Positions 43,001-50,904 of a DNA stretch of 64,000 nucleotides are shown here, piece after piece (position 1 is the stretch's first letter; every line of letters begins with the position of its first letter). A program made the translations under genes and the position numbers. Under the pieces are notes generated by a model that saw only the letters and a program-made list of their open reading frames with translations, ran no database searches and had not been told where the DNA came from. Source of the stretch: Lentisphaerota bacterium (GTDB taxonomy: Bacteria; Verrucomicrobiota; Lentisphaeria; Oligosphaerales; JABHEG01); assembly GCA_018676675.1 (NCBI GenBank), contig JABHEG010000121.1, positions 24,776-88,775 of the forward strand, given 5' to 3'.

Positions 43001-44770
43001 CTGACCGCTCAGAAGCGTTGCGATGACGCCATTCTCCACGGGTTTCCGATCGCCCGTTATTGTTAGGTACGTGAAGATGGGAGCGGTGCCGGTGCTGTAC
43101 CAGAAGAGGTTGTCGCTCTCTCCATATACCCAAGCATGTTCATGCAGTGATGCGAAGGCATAGGTGGCCGACTGGACACAATGAGCCCAGACTGGGTCGG
43201 GATAGTCCTTCTGGAAGTAGCGGCCGAGGCAGTAGAGGGTCATCGCCGCCCATTGACCGTGGCGCGAACCGACGGCGGAGGCAGCCCGCCCGAGCCTGAA
43301 GACTCCTTCGCGTGCGTAGTCCTTGTGAGTGAGCTGGCCGGCCAGTGCGTTGGTGACACGAAGCCGTTCATCATCACTGAACACGGGACTCTCCTCGATG
43401 AGATCCCAGTACAGCGTGGCCATGTGGGCGTTGTAGTGGTAGGCGCCGCCTAAGGGATTGGCCTTGTTCTCGATGCGTTCTCCGTCGATTTCTGAGATCT
43501 CTTTGAGGGCCTGCTTGTCCGGGAAGGCAAGGCGGACGAGTTCCCGGGCGTGGAAGGGGTTGCCGGTCATGTAGTACAAGGCCATGCGCTTGCTGAGGCT
43601 GTTCCAGCCGAAGTAGCCGATCGAGCCATATCCTGCCGAGGCTTCCCAGGTTTCGACATCGGTGATCTTCTCAGGCACGCGGAAGGCGGGGTTCAGCTGA
43701 ATGTCCATCAAGCGTCCGACGTGCAGCCGGCCAGCGACTTTGTCTCCGGCAAGGCTCTTGGTGAAGGCCCTTCCCGCAGCTGCGACGCCTTGATCATCGC
43801 TGCCGCCGATGAGGATGGCATTCAAACCGTCTCCAAACGGGTTGTGCAGCGAGCGGACGACGTGTCCACCCTTTCCGGGGTACGTGAGGTCGAGGAGGGT
43901 GTAATAGCGGTCATAGAGTGTGTTGGTCGTGGCATTCGTGGAGCGGTTCCCGAGGACGATCAGATGGGTGGTGAGCGGGATGACTGCTCCTGCGGCTTTC
44001 TCGCTGATGATCGGTACCGTGACTCCGGTCAGGGTCTGGATAGCCGCCTGGATGGCCCGGGCTGTTAACGCATACCGATCTCCGGTGCCATCGACGATTC
44101 GGCACGTCGCCTTCCCATCGGCCACGAGCGGTGTGGTGAGATGCAGGTTCTTGAGGACCGTGATGTTTGGCTGTTTGAGCTTAGGTGGTGGTGGTGGTGG
44201 CGGAGGGAGCCCGCCGTTCACACGCACACCTTCAACGAGAACCGATGGTGTTGGTCCCCGATGGGTGTAGAGGTAGATCCTGGCTCGCCTGCTTCCGGGC
44301 GGGGCTTGTCCCTTCACAACGACTTCCGTTGCTTCCTTTTCGGACTTCGCGGCCAAGCCCTTCTGTAACAGGAGGCGGGACGGCTCCAGGAAGTTGAACT
44401 GAATGTACGCACCGCCCGGGGCCGGGGCACCCGCTGCTCGACGGACCGTTACGCGGACTTCGTACGTCTCGCCGGGCTTCACCGGGAACTCCTGGTACAC
44501 GCCGATCTCTTTCCCGATGTCTCCATCCTGGAGCCAGAGCGCCTGGCCTCGACCCTTCGGCAGAGGAACTATGTTCAGCTGCATGTCCTCGGTCAGCTTG
44601 CCATACAGGCTCCACCCGGTCGGAATGCCGGCCTCGCTCACGCCGCCGTCGAACGATCCGTTCTTGAGGGGAATAGGGAAGGGGGCTCCGTGGGTCTGCC
44701 GCCCGAGCGACAGGAGGACGACGAGCGCTATGATCGCATTTCGTACAGTTGTTACCTGAGAGCGTCGCAC
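40025..44770 (-). CDS. Large secreted protein: CBM-like, alpha/alpha-toroid and FG-GAP/beta-propeller-like regions
   Basis: About 1581 residues from GTG 44770, seven bases after GAGGAG; this start gives a signal peptide (VTTVRNAIIALVVLLSLGRQ). Residues ~28-185 look like a carbohydrate-binding beta-sandwich (NGSFDGG, IPTGWSLYG). A run of eight prolines (GGLPPPPPPPP) is a linker. The next part (about 200-330) resembles N-terminal domains of GH67/GH20-type enzymes (LTGVTVPII, LIVLGNRSTN). An alpha-helical toroid-like region (about 360-640) and a beta-sandwich like those of heparinase II/III-type lyases follow. The C-terminal ~400 residues have PQQ/FG-GAP-like blades (DLDGDGSKELVSA, DIDGDGKQEIIAG). 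A polysaccharide lyase or hydrolase role is inferred; catalytic residues were not assigned. Confidence 0.7.
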   Translation of the reverse strand: MRRSQVTTVRNAIIALVVLLSLGRQTHGAPFPIPLKNGSFDGGVSEAGIPTGWSLYGKLTEDMQLNIVPLPKGRGQALWLQDGDIGKEIGVYQEFPVKPGETYEVRVTVRRAAGAPAPGGAYIQFNFLEPSRLLLQKGLAAKSEKEATEVVVKGQAPPGSRRARIYLYTHRGPTPSVLVEGVRVNGGLPPPPPPPPKLKQPNITVLKNLHLTTPLVADGKATCRIVDGTGDRYALTARAIQAAIQTLTGVTVPIISEKAAGAVIPLTTHLIVLGNRSTNATTNTLYDRYYTLLDLTYPGKGGHVVRSLHNPFGDGLNAILIGGSDDQGVAAAGRAFTKSLAGDKVAGRLHVGRLMDIQLNPAFRVPEKITDVETWEASAGYGSIGYFGWNSLSKRMALYYMTGNPFHARELVRLAFPDKQALKEISEIDGERIENKANPLGGAYHYNAHMATLYWDLIEESPVFSDDERLRVTNALAGQLTHKDYAREGVFRLGRAASAVGSRHGQWAAMTLYCLGRYFQKDYPDPVWAHCVQSATYAFASLHEHAWVYGESDNLFWYSTGTAPIFTYLTITGDRKPVENGVIATLLSGQDMLLSGLKDDRQLRYASLGFLNKAAYITGDGRWIRYREKTGMKTDAFRVGQSFWPEPSLKAAAPTGTTGTWSINPVPSPLWERRNSGIPLGQSFLFGSYRNETGPGGDFILLDGFNGASRNPYHTFGVLDLRLDGVTVLRGYHTQVQTSADGMVEPQVAMDAALLHRDALGKTIIAVGEVPRAAYSSWRRYVVRRTSRYALFADDVTFRTDSDNMTIGTAWETLGGVWSEAEQAVALPGEGKHTAPAGWLSFRALDAECTASPGPSDLLKRLGSINIMLLRATEKGTWLEMPFTLAKPFRGQVFADFVKYVDRGRVRILLDDKEVAADVDLNATSVAQHRADLGKGKLSAGRHTVRIEVIGSSGSTKCYVGFTGLALQPADGVVSATVRPKHLQLMPSQLMDVRGKQTINMSWTKPVSKGDHGIAFYLIARGGKAADQSVACLQTGPNAAALALPGAAAAFVGAHGEMEAAFGIAATDHVYGWQMTQVNTEGLLLSATPAVDIDWDFPTGTLEIVALAQTKVRVALASDRPLVLDGVRAEAKPAPDGLTELSLAPGRHTLTGATPAPAVHAKLVRHLENQLARAGGERQKSLAAKRAAGERRPLATLSVIGRAQAEDSVRAIARCDAAGGTSLAIAAGKDVHVLSPKGETIRVLKTEGLVRQVHWWQEHSLLLAGCADEKLIAFDQTGKRAWTYVSVMDPAVFRAAKTYWFKTAPGHEGIHGVLTGPFMDSKSQCFVGSACTLEILNPDGRLAKRLPVFWGPGWKMQLVDGPDDSRNLLIARWPNGNDTLATVNSKTLKVGRGFFGVPKGHTMVGGWAAQNRVGTTYTDLDGDGSKELVSATNGTWNRVTVYDGAGTPIHNAQFGPGKSKAPYSTMRALGVADIDGDGKQEIIAGVASGLVVGLSHTCERLWSRRLNSPPVKIACTASGTCRIAVACEDGSIIGLDAHGTPVVETSVKGRPTVLQAHQFGKGAPRLVVGTSSGQVTFLNVP

Positions 44771-45054
44771 GTGTCGTCTCCTCTTGATCGTGTGCAGCGG
44801 TTGCGGGGAGTCCGCGGACCGGCCATTGGTTCGGAGCATTCAGTTAAGAGTGTTGTTTCGAGGACGTGATCGGCCCCCAAAGCAGTTACTCTTAGTCAGG
44901 GAGAGCCCTCTATTCAAGGGCCCGGCCATGACCCCGGTCGCTCTCGGAAGTATATTATCCAGACGCGCACACTGCATGACTCGATTGCCCTGTTCGGGCC
45001 CGGCTGCTCCAACCACTGAGTTTGCCGTCGGGCGATTTGAAGGATACCGGCACG

Positions 45055-45783
45055 ATGCTTCAGCCAAGTGAAGACTGGACCGAGTTTGATTGGGAGCAAG
45101 CGCTCCGCGAGAGCGATGAGTTCGCTGCGCGGTACTTTCGGCTCCTCAAGCGATTCTGTGATTTTCCAGGGGCAAATGAGCTGATCGCGACTCATATGGG
45201 GCCCGAGTTCAAGGACGAGATGCCTGACTGCGATTTCGATTGCCAGGACTGTCAGCAGCGCTGGGACTGTGAGTTTTCCGCCGCGATCGAGTGGGCCTCC
45301 GGTGAGGAAGGCCTTGCACCGGCGGAGGAACCTGCGGGAGAACCGGACCCGGAAGAAACCGAGGATATGGAGGAGGGCGAGCCGGCGATGTACGAAGCCG
45401 ATCCGGCCTTCGTCGTTCTGCGCCAGGCCGCCATCGGGTGGTGCAACATCTACGCGGCCATTCTCTCGCCGGATGCGCGTCCCCAGGGGCTCAAAGTGCT
45501 GTATCACATCGGGCGTTCCCTCGCTAACCTGGCCTACAGCATCAACGATGGCATGTTTGAGCAGTCCGACGCAAGTATCGCGTTCGCCAAGCGCAGTTTG
45601 GCTCATCTCAATAAAGCTGTCGGCCTCCTCAACGATCTGATTAACGAGAAGAGCCGATCCAAGAAGATCCTTTCGACGATCCGTTCGCACCTCATTCGCG
45701 CCAATGACGCTCTCATTGATCACCTCCACCGGTGTCGCAGCGACGCAGCCGGGACTACCGGGGCGGAGGACGAGGCCGAGTGA
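45055..45783 (+). CDS. Hypothetical acidic protein with Cys cluster
   Basis: About 242 residues from the ATG at 45055 (AGGA about 11 bases upstream; a TTG at 45022 is the alternative). Notable is a Cys-rich segment DCDFDCQDCQQRWDCEF at about residues 58-75, followed by a Glu/Pro-rich acidic stretch (about 85-115). The C-terminal half is helical, with AYSINDGMFEQSD and LNKAVGLLNDLINE. I do not recognise the family. It is divergent from the large secreted protein. Confidence 0.7.
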   Translation: MLQPSEDWTEFDWEQALRESDEFAARYFRLLKRFCDFPGANELIATHMGPEFKDEMPDCDFDCQDCQQRWDCEFSAAIEWASGEEGLAPAEEPAGEPDPEETEDMEEGEPAMYEADPAFVVLRQAAIGWCNIYAAILSPDARPQGLKVLYHIGRSLANLAYSINDGMFEQSDASIAFAKRSLAHLNKAVGLLNDLINEKSRSKKILSTIRSHLIRANDALIDHLHRCRSDAAGTTGAEDEAE

Positions 45784-45959
45784 GCATTGGCGTGGCGCCC
45801 GACGGCGGACGTCTCCATCGCGAGGATGAGCAGTGCCACCCCGTTTGGGCGCTTGCGGCAACTCCCTGCGGGCGTATATTGTTGCTCAATTCTCAATGAA
45901 TGTGTTGGGGTGTGTGCCCCAACACAACAGCCCGTCTGAGAACTGGAAAGGGAAAAACG

Positions 45960-46130
45960 ATGGCCGCGAAGATTGATGCTGAGAAGTGCACCGGTTGTGA
46001 GTCCTGCGTTGATGTGTGCCCCGTTGAGGCCATTGCCATGGCCGATGGCAAAGCCGTTGTCTCCGACGAGTGCATTGACTGCGGTCAGTGTGTAGACGAG
46101 TGCCCGGTCGAGGCCATCGAGATGGAGTAA
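45960..46130 (+). CDS. 2[4Fe-4S] bacterial-type ferredoxin
   Basis: 56 residues from the ATG at 45960, preceded by GGAAAGGG. It has two cluster-binding motifs: CTGCESCVDVCPVEAIAM and CIDCGQCVDECPVEAIEM, each CxxCxxCxxxCP. The two halves are internal duplicates, as in clostridial-type ferredoxins. It is a small soluble electron carrier with no redox partner gene next to it. A strong terminator follows. Confidence 0.95.
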   Translation: MAAKIDAEKCTGCESCVDVCPVEAIAMADGKAVVSDECIDCGQCVDECPVEAIEME

Positions 46131-46153
46131 GCGCCAGCTTACGTGTTTGACTC

Positions 46154-46190
46154 AAGGCGGAGATGCTGTAAAAGGCGTCTCCGCCTTTTT
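46154..46190 (+). terminator. Rho-independent terminator after the ferredoxin gene
   Basis: AAGGCGGAGA (46154-46163) pairs perfectly with TCTCCGCCTT (46178-46187), with a 14-base loop and a run of T's in CCTTTTTCTTT. Confidence 0.9.
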
Positions 46191-46230
46191 CTTTGTGGAC
46201 GATTCGCATGTGGTGGCGTACCGTTGTGTC

Positions 46231-46297
46231 AACCGCTCAACCGCTGAACCGCTGAACCGCTGAACCGTTGAACCGCTGAACCGTTGAACCGTGAACC
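46231..46297 (+). repeat. 8-bp tandem repeat (AACCGCTG-type)
   Basis: About eight near-exact units AACCGCTG/AACCGTTG, ending AACCGTGAACC just before ATGAGGCAGGAG. The array lies directly upstream of the NamZ gene. Confidence 0.85.
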
Positions 46298-46315
46298 ATG
46301 AGGCAGGAGAGGCAC

Positions 46316-47425
46316 ATGGCCGTCCAATTCGACATCGATCGGTTACTGAGCCACTTGATCGGGAAGCGCGTCGGTGTGATCGCGACCCCTGCGGCATGGT
46401 TGCCCGGGCTGGGAACGCTGACCGACTTCCTTGCCGAACGGGCCGATGTCAGAGGGTTCCTGGCTCTTGAACATGGGTTGCGGGGAGAGCTTCAGGATGG
46501 TGTTCACTTCGACGCCTACACTGACCCCCGCACGCAATGTCCCGTATTCAGTTACTACGGAGGCAGCCGGACGTTCCCGCGTGACTTTCTTGAGGAGGTC
46601 GATGTGGTCGTGTTCCAGGCTCAGGACGTCTCCCACCGGGCCTATACCTACAAGGATTCTCTGGCTGACACTCTGACAGCCGGCGCGGAGACAGGGACGG
46701 AGGTGGTGATCCTCGACCGCCCTTCTCCTATCGCGCACTGTGGTTGCATGGGCCCCCTTGCACCTCAGTTCTTTCCTCTGCCCATCCCCGTGCTCCTGCC
46801 CTACACGCTGGGGGAACTCGGGCTCTGGCTCAAGAGGGAGAATGGTATCGATGTGGATCTGACGGTGATTCCCGTTCTCGGATGGTCCCGGGCGATGACG
46901 TGGCCGGAGACCGGACTGCCATGGATCCCTCCGTCACCCAACATACCGACCATCGAGTCAGTCTACGCGTATGCCTGCACGGGACTTCTGCAGCACACGA
47001 ACATTTCCGAGGCGCGCGGCACCTGCAAACCGTTCGAGTACATCGGGGCGCCATTCGTGGATGGCCAGGCGTTGGCCGCTTACGTATCCGAGTTCGATCT
47101 CCCTGGCCTGGCCATCAGGGACGTATACTTCCAACCCGCGTTCAACAAGTTTGAGGGGGAAGTGTGCGGAGGCGTGCACCTTATGTTCACCGAACTCAGG
47201 GACGTCGACCCTTTCCGGACCATGGGAGCCATTCTCTCAGGTCTGGCCCGGCTCAACCCCGACAGCTTTGAGCTGCTCAAGGGATTTGCGCGCTGGCTTG
47301 ATGGAGATGGAGAGGCGTGGACGCGGGAGAGAGTCGCCGAACTTGGTGTGCCTGAGTTCGTCGCGGAAGCCGAAGCAACGGGCGATGCGTTCAGCGAATC
47401 AATTGCCGATCTGGTGCTGTACTAA
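46316..47425 (+). CDS. namZ: DUF1343 / NamZ-type exo-beta-N-acetylmuramidase homologue
   Basis: 369 residues from the ATG at 46316, behind AGGAGAGG; an upstream ATG at 46298 lies before that site. The family blocks are clear: GKRVGVIATPAAWLPG, FLALEHGLRGE, PVFSYYGG, EEVDVVVFQAQDVSHRAYTY, VVILDRPSPI, PSPNIPTIESVYAYACTGLL and NISEARGTCKPFEYIGAPF. NamZ removes terminal N-acetylmuramic acid from peptidoglycan fragments. No signal peptide is visible, so if the start is right it acts in the cytoplasm, perhaps in wall recycling. It stands alone between the repeat and a noncoding stretch. Confidence 0.88.
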   Translation: MAVQFDIDRLLSHLIGKRVGVIATPAAWLPGLGTLTDFLAERADVRGFLALEHGLRGELQDGVHFDAYTDPRTQCPVFSYYGGSRTFPRDFLEEVDVVVFQAQDVSHRAYTYKDSLADTLTAGAETGTEVVILDRPSPIAHCGCMGPLAPQFFPLPIPVLLPYTLGELGLWLKRENGIDVDLTVIPVLGWSRAMTWPETGLPWIPPSPNIPTIESVYAYACTGLLQHTNISEARGTCKPFEYIGAPFVDGQALAAYVSEFDLPGLAIRDVYFQPAFNKFEGEVCGGVHLMFTELRDVDPFRTMGAILSGLARLNPDSFELLKGFARWLDGDGEAWTRERVAELGVPEFVAEAEATGDAFSESIADLVLY

Positions 47426-47729
47426 CCCGCATTTCTCATAGACTTGGGGTGCGTCGAGCCTTGCTTTCGCAAGCGGGTGCTGTGGAGCCGAGCAGAGCGA
47501 GACGGGCTTCACGGCTTCTGTGGAGCAGCGAGGGCCCCGACGAGCGTCAAACCACTGCCCCGTGCGGTGAGAGCGAGGACCGGCGTGCCGCGAGTTTACC
47601 CAACGGGTGGGCATTGCCTTTTGGTCTCGGAAACACAGTGTCTCGCCCGAGGATCGACCGCTGATTCTCAATGGCCTCTGCCAAAGCGAGAAACGAACAC
47701 CACAATGTCCTGCCCATGAGAAATGCGGA
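47426..47729. other. Noncoding stretch
   Basis: 304 bases between convergent genes. I see no gene, RNA or clear terminator in it. Confidence 0.4.
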
Positions 47730-48539
47730 CTAACGGAGCCGCTTGCTGCCGAAGCGCTGTTTGACCTTGACCGGCTTTGGCGTTTCGAGGTGCAGCGCGT
47801 ACCACTGGTCACCCAGGCCGGCGTTCGAGAAGCGCCGGAGCCGGCCGTTGGCAATGTGCTCCCAGTTGGTTCGAATCGTCTCGTCTTCCGTCTTGTCTTT
47901 CCCCTCGTCCAATAGCACGAGCGCATCGTCGGCACGCTCTTCTTTCAGCAAGATCCAGGAATAGAGAGCGTACAGGATCGTCGCCTGCTCATCTTTGAAG
48001 CGCTTCACGCCCTTCTCAAACCCCTTCTCGACCGCCTCCACGCCATCGGTCTTGTACTGACGCGTGAGTTTCATGGCCAGTGTCAGTGGATCCATGACGA
48101 AGCACTTCTTGAAGTACTCATCCGCCTTCTCGAACTCTTTGATCTGGTAGTGCATCTGGGCTCGCAGCGTGTTTTCCTGGCGCTGGGCAAGGAGGTTCCA
48201 CTTCCGCAGTGGTGCGACCCGGTCCAAGATCTTGATGGCATCGCGAATGGATTTTGCCTGTTCTTTCTCCAGGCGTTTCTGCAGGCCCTTGCCGCCGGAG
48301 ACCATCTTGGTCTGCATCATGTTGACCTTGCGGCGCATCTGATCCTGCATCTCTTCCACTTCGGTCTGAACAGCGTTGAAGATGGTCTCCATACGCTTCT
48401 TGACCAAGAGGTTGATGACCACCGCCGGGACGAGGAACCCAACGAATCCGAGAAAGATCGCCCAGCCTATCCCCAACGTGGGGCCGGCCACTGCGCTGCA
48501 CAGCGCGGCAACAGCAATTCCAATCACCAGAGTAAGCAC
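47730..48539 (-). CDS. Membrane-anchored coiled-coil/TPR-like hypothetical protein
   Basis: 269 residues. Two N-terminal membrane helices (about residues 1-20 and 24-45) form a hairpin. A coiled coil follows (about 48-100, KKRMETIFNAVQTEVEEMQD), then TPR-like helices (about 120-230: HYQIKEFEKADEYFKKCFVM and YALYSWILLKEERADDALVL), ending in a basic tail (KQRFGSKRLR). It is likely anchored in the inner membrane with a cytoplasmic helical domain. No named family is recognised. It lies 67 bases downstream of the RNase R gene in the same direction. Confidence 0.75.
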   Translation of the reverse strand: MLTLVIGIAVAALCSAVAGPTLGIGWAIFLGFVGFLVPAVVINLLVKKRMETIFNAVQTEVEEMQDQMRRKVNMMQTKMVSGGKGLQKRLEKEQAKSIRDAIKILDRVAPLRKWNLLAQRQENTLRAQMHYQIKEFEKADEYFKKCFVMDPLTLAMKLTRQYKTDGVEAVEKGFEKGVKRFKDEQATILYALYSWILLKEERADDALVLLDEGKDKTEDETIRTNWEHIANGRLRRFSNAGLGDQWYALHLETPKPVKVKQRFGSKRLR

Positions 48540-48606
48540 GGAAACACCCTTTCAATCAACCAGTTACGCCTAGAAAGGAACCAGGCAGGACCGATCTCGA
48601 ATCGGC

Positions 48607-50730
48607 TCAGATACGCGGTCGCACAGGTTGGAGCTCAAGCTGCCCTTTAACCGTGTCGACGCGACGGATTTGCACGTATGTAACATTGCCGCATTTGTAG
48701 CTTTTGCCAGGTCCTCGAAGCGTGTGACGGTCGCGCCCGGAGCGCCACCCGTGCAAGATGCTGAGTGAGATTGACCCGTACAGGCACAGCTTGGGGAGGT
48801 AGACCAGGACAGCGTCCGGTAGAATGCGGGCCACCGTCCCCTCGAACACGAGATCCGCTTCTCCGTGAATCATCGTGTCAACGTACCGCAACTTGAGTCG
48901 GTCTACAGCGGCATAGAACGCCTGGTCACCGTTCTTCTCAGCGGCTGTGCACCGGCCGGCGATGTCGGCAGCATCGGTCTGGGGAAGAGGTGTCTCGCCC
49001 TGGTCGTGAGCCCACAGTTGCTGATGTACCAGCAGGTCGGGATAGCGCCGAATCGGGCTGGTGAAGTGGCAGTAACGCTCTTTCCCCAGGCCGAAGTGAG
49101 GATGACATGATCCCTCGTAGACGGCTCGCTGGAGGGTGGACAGGAACGATGAGGTCACGATGTCCCCGACTGGTTCTGTGCGCAGCTTGGCCAGGAAGTG
49201 GTTCAGGCGTGAACGGTTCTGGAAGGAAGGGACTTTCAGGTTGAATGCTTCCTTACACCAACGAGCGAACTCGGACGTCTCCCGTGGCTTGGGGGGCTCG
49301 TGGACGCGGAATGCCCCCGGGAGGCACGTGCGGACCAGTTCCTCGGCAACGGCGACATTGGCGGCCAGCATGAATTCCTCAACCACGGCATGAGCCGTGG
49401 CGGCCTCTGTCCGGACGACATCCACGACGGTCACCGGGTCCCCCGTGACCACCACCTTCGCCTCAGGGACAGAGAGATCGAGAAACTGTTCATCTTCACG
49501 CCGTTGCCGACGTATCAGACCGTGCAGATGGGTCAGATCGGCCAGGACTGCCGCGACATCTTCGGGGAACTCGGGTTTGTCCTCCGCGTCTACCAGGGCC
49601 TGCACCTCGGCGAAGGTCAGGCGGGAGTTGACGTTGATCGTTGTTCGGGCCCGGCGGCTTCCCAGAATCCGACCAGTTGCGCGCTCGATCTCAAGGAACA
49701 CGGAATGGGCCAGCCGGTCACGACCTTCGATGAGGCTGCACTGATCTGAGGCGAGCGGGGTTGGCAGCATGGGCAGCGTGCGCCCGGGCAGGTAGATGGT
49801 TAGCCCTCTGCTCCGCGCTGCTGCATCCAGTGTTCCTCCAGTCGGCACGTAGGCAGCCACGTCAGCTATATGTACACCGATCCGCACAGTCTCGGGCGTG
49901 TCGCCGGGGCTGACCGAGAGGGCATCGTCGAAGTCCTTGGCGTCGTCGGGGTCGATCGTCACCGTGGTCAACTCGCGACAGTCTTCCCGCGTGATGTCCA
50001 GCGGCTCGATCCGCTTCGCGTCCCGCTCTTCTTGTTCGGTGTACGGCTCAGGGAGTTCAAACTCGGCGACGATCGCGTCCAAGTCTGCAGCAGCGGAGTC
50101 TCCGCCGGCAATGCGCCCGACCACCAGAGCCGTAAGTGGATCGTTCAGATCGGTCTGCGGCTGGATTTGCACGATGACCCATTCGCCGGGGGGCACATCG
50201 TCTCCGGGCTGTTCATCCTGACGCCACACCAAGGGGATAAAGTCAGGGAGTTCCCGGCGCATTGGACGCACTCCCCGTACCCCCTCCTGTTCGCTGAGTT
50301 GGCCGGTGAGTACACTGTGACCACGCTCCAGGACTTTGCGTACTGTTCCCGCAGGCCCGCGCTCGTCCCGGGATTCGCCCAGGGCCACCAGCACGTGATC
50401 GCCCGACATGGCGCCACCGATGCCCTTCGGCGGAATGAAGATGTCCGGATCGCTCCCCTCAGTCGCCACGAATCCGAATCCACGACGGTTGACGGTGAGT
50501 TGGCCGGAAACCAGTTCCAGAGCGGCGGCAAGGGCATAGTGCCCTCGTCGGTGTTTGGCGATCGCCCCCGCGCGCAACAGGCTTCGGAAGGCCTCCCGGA
50601 ACGCGGCCGAATGTTCCTTGCTCTGGATCTTAAGTGCTCGGCGGATGTCGGCCTTGCGGAAGCCCTGCTCCGGTCGTGTCCCAAGGAGTTCCAGAATGGC
50701 ATCGCGGATTGGCGTATGAGGATTGGGCAT
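48607..50730 (-). CDS. rnr: Ribonuclease R / RNB-family 3'-5' exoribonuclease
   Basis: 707 residues. Domains in order: an N-terminal winged helix (about residues 5-68, KADIRRALKI), two cold-shock/OB domains (about 72-220, GFGFVATEGSDPDIFIPPKG), the RNB catalytic domain with TIDPDDAKDFDDALS (about 255-270), LPGRTLPMLP, the nucleic-acid-binding HFTSPIRRYPDLLVHQ, and an S1-type domain (about 625-705, VFEGTVARILPDAVLVYLP). The active-site Asp cluster is intact. It lacks the long Lys-rich C-terminal tail of enterobacterial RNase R. It degrades structured RNA. Confidence 0.95.
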   Translation of the reverse strand: MPNPHTPIRDAILELLGTRPEQGFRKADIRRALKIQSKEHSAAFREAFRSLLRAGAIAKHRRGHYALAAALELVSGQLTVNRRGFGFVATEGSDPDIFIPPKGIGGAMSGDHVLVALGESRDERGPAGTVRKVLERGHSVLTGQLSEQEGVRGVRPMRRELPDFIPLVWRQDEQPGDDVPPGEWVIVQIQPQTDLNDPLTALVVGRIAGGDSAAADLDAIVAEFELPEPYTEQEERDAKRIEPLDITREDCRELTTVTIDPDDAKDFDDALSVSPGDTPETVRIGVHIADVAAYVPTGGTLDAAARSRGLTIYLPGRTLPMLPTPLASDQCSLIEGRDRLAHSVFLEIERATGRILGSRRARTTINVNSRLTFAEVQALVDAEDKPEFPEDVAAVLADLTHLHGLIRRQRREDEQFLDLSVPEAKVVVTGDPVTVVDVVRTEAATAHAVVEEFMLAANVAVAEELVRTCLPGAFRVHEPPKPRETSEFARWCKEAFNLKVPSFQNRSRLNHFLAKLRTEPVGDIVTSSFLSTLQRAVYEGSCHPHFGLGKERYCHFTSPIRRYPDLLVHQQLWAHDQGETPLPQTDAADIAGRCTAAEKNGDQAFYAAVDRLKLRYVDTMIHGEADLVFEGTVARILPDAVLVYLPKLCLYGSISLSILHGWRSGRDRHTLRGPGKSYKCGNVTYVQIRRVDTVKGQLELQPVRPRI

Positions 50731-50904
50731 GGCGCAAATATAGCGCGTATATGCGTTCCACAGGCTCTCGGAGTCCGAATCCGAGTCTCAGGTTGATTGC
50801 CCCGAAGCTGCAGCGATAGTGATCTCCGAAACAGCGTACTCTTTTAACTGGCTACGAAACCACAGCCCTCAATGGCTGTGAGCTGCAACGGGAGATGTTG
50901 AGTT

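Noticed and set aside
49870..50796. Plus-strand frame opposite RNase R
   Set aside because: Shadow of rnr, without recognisable protein features.
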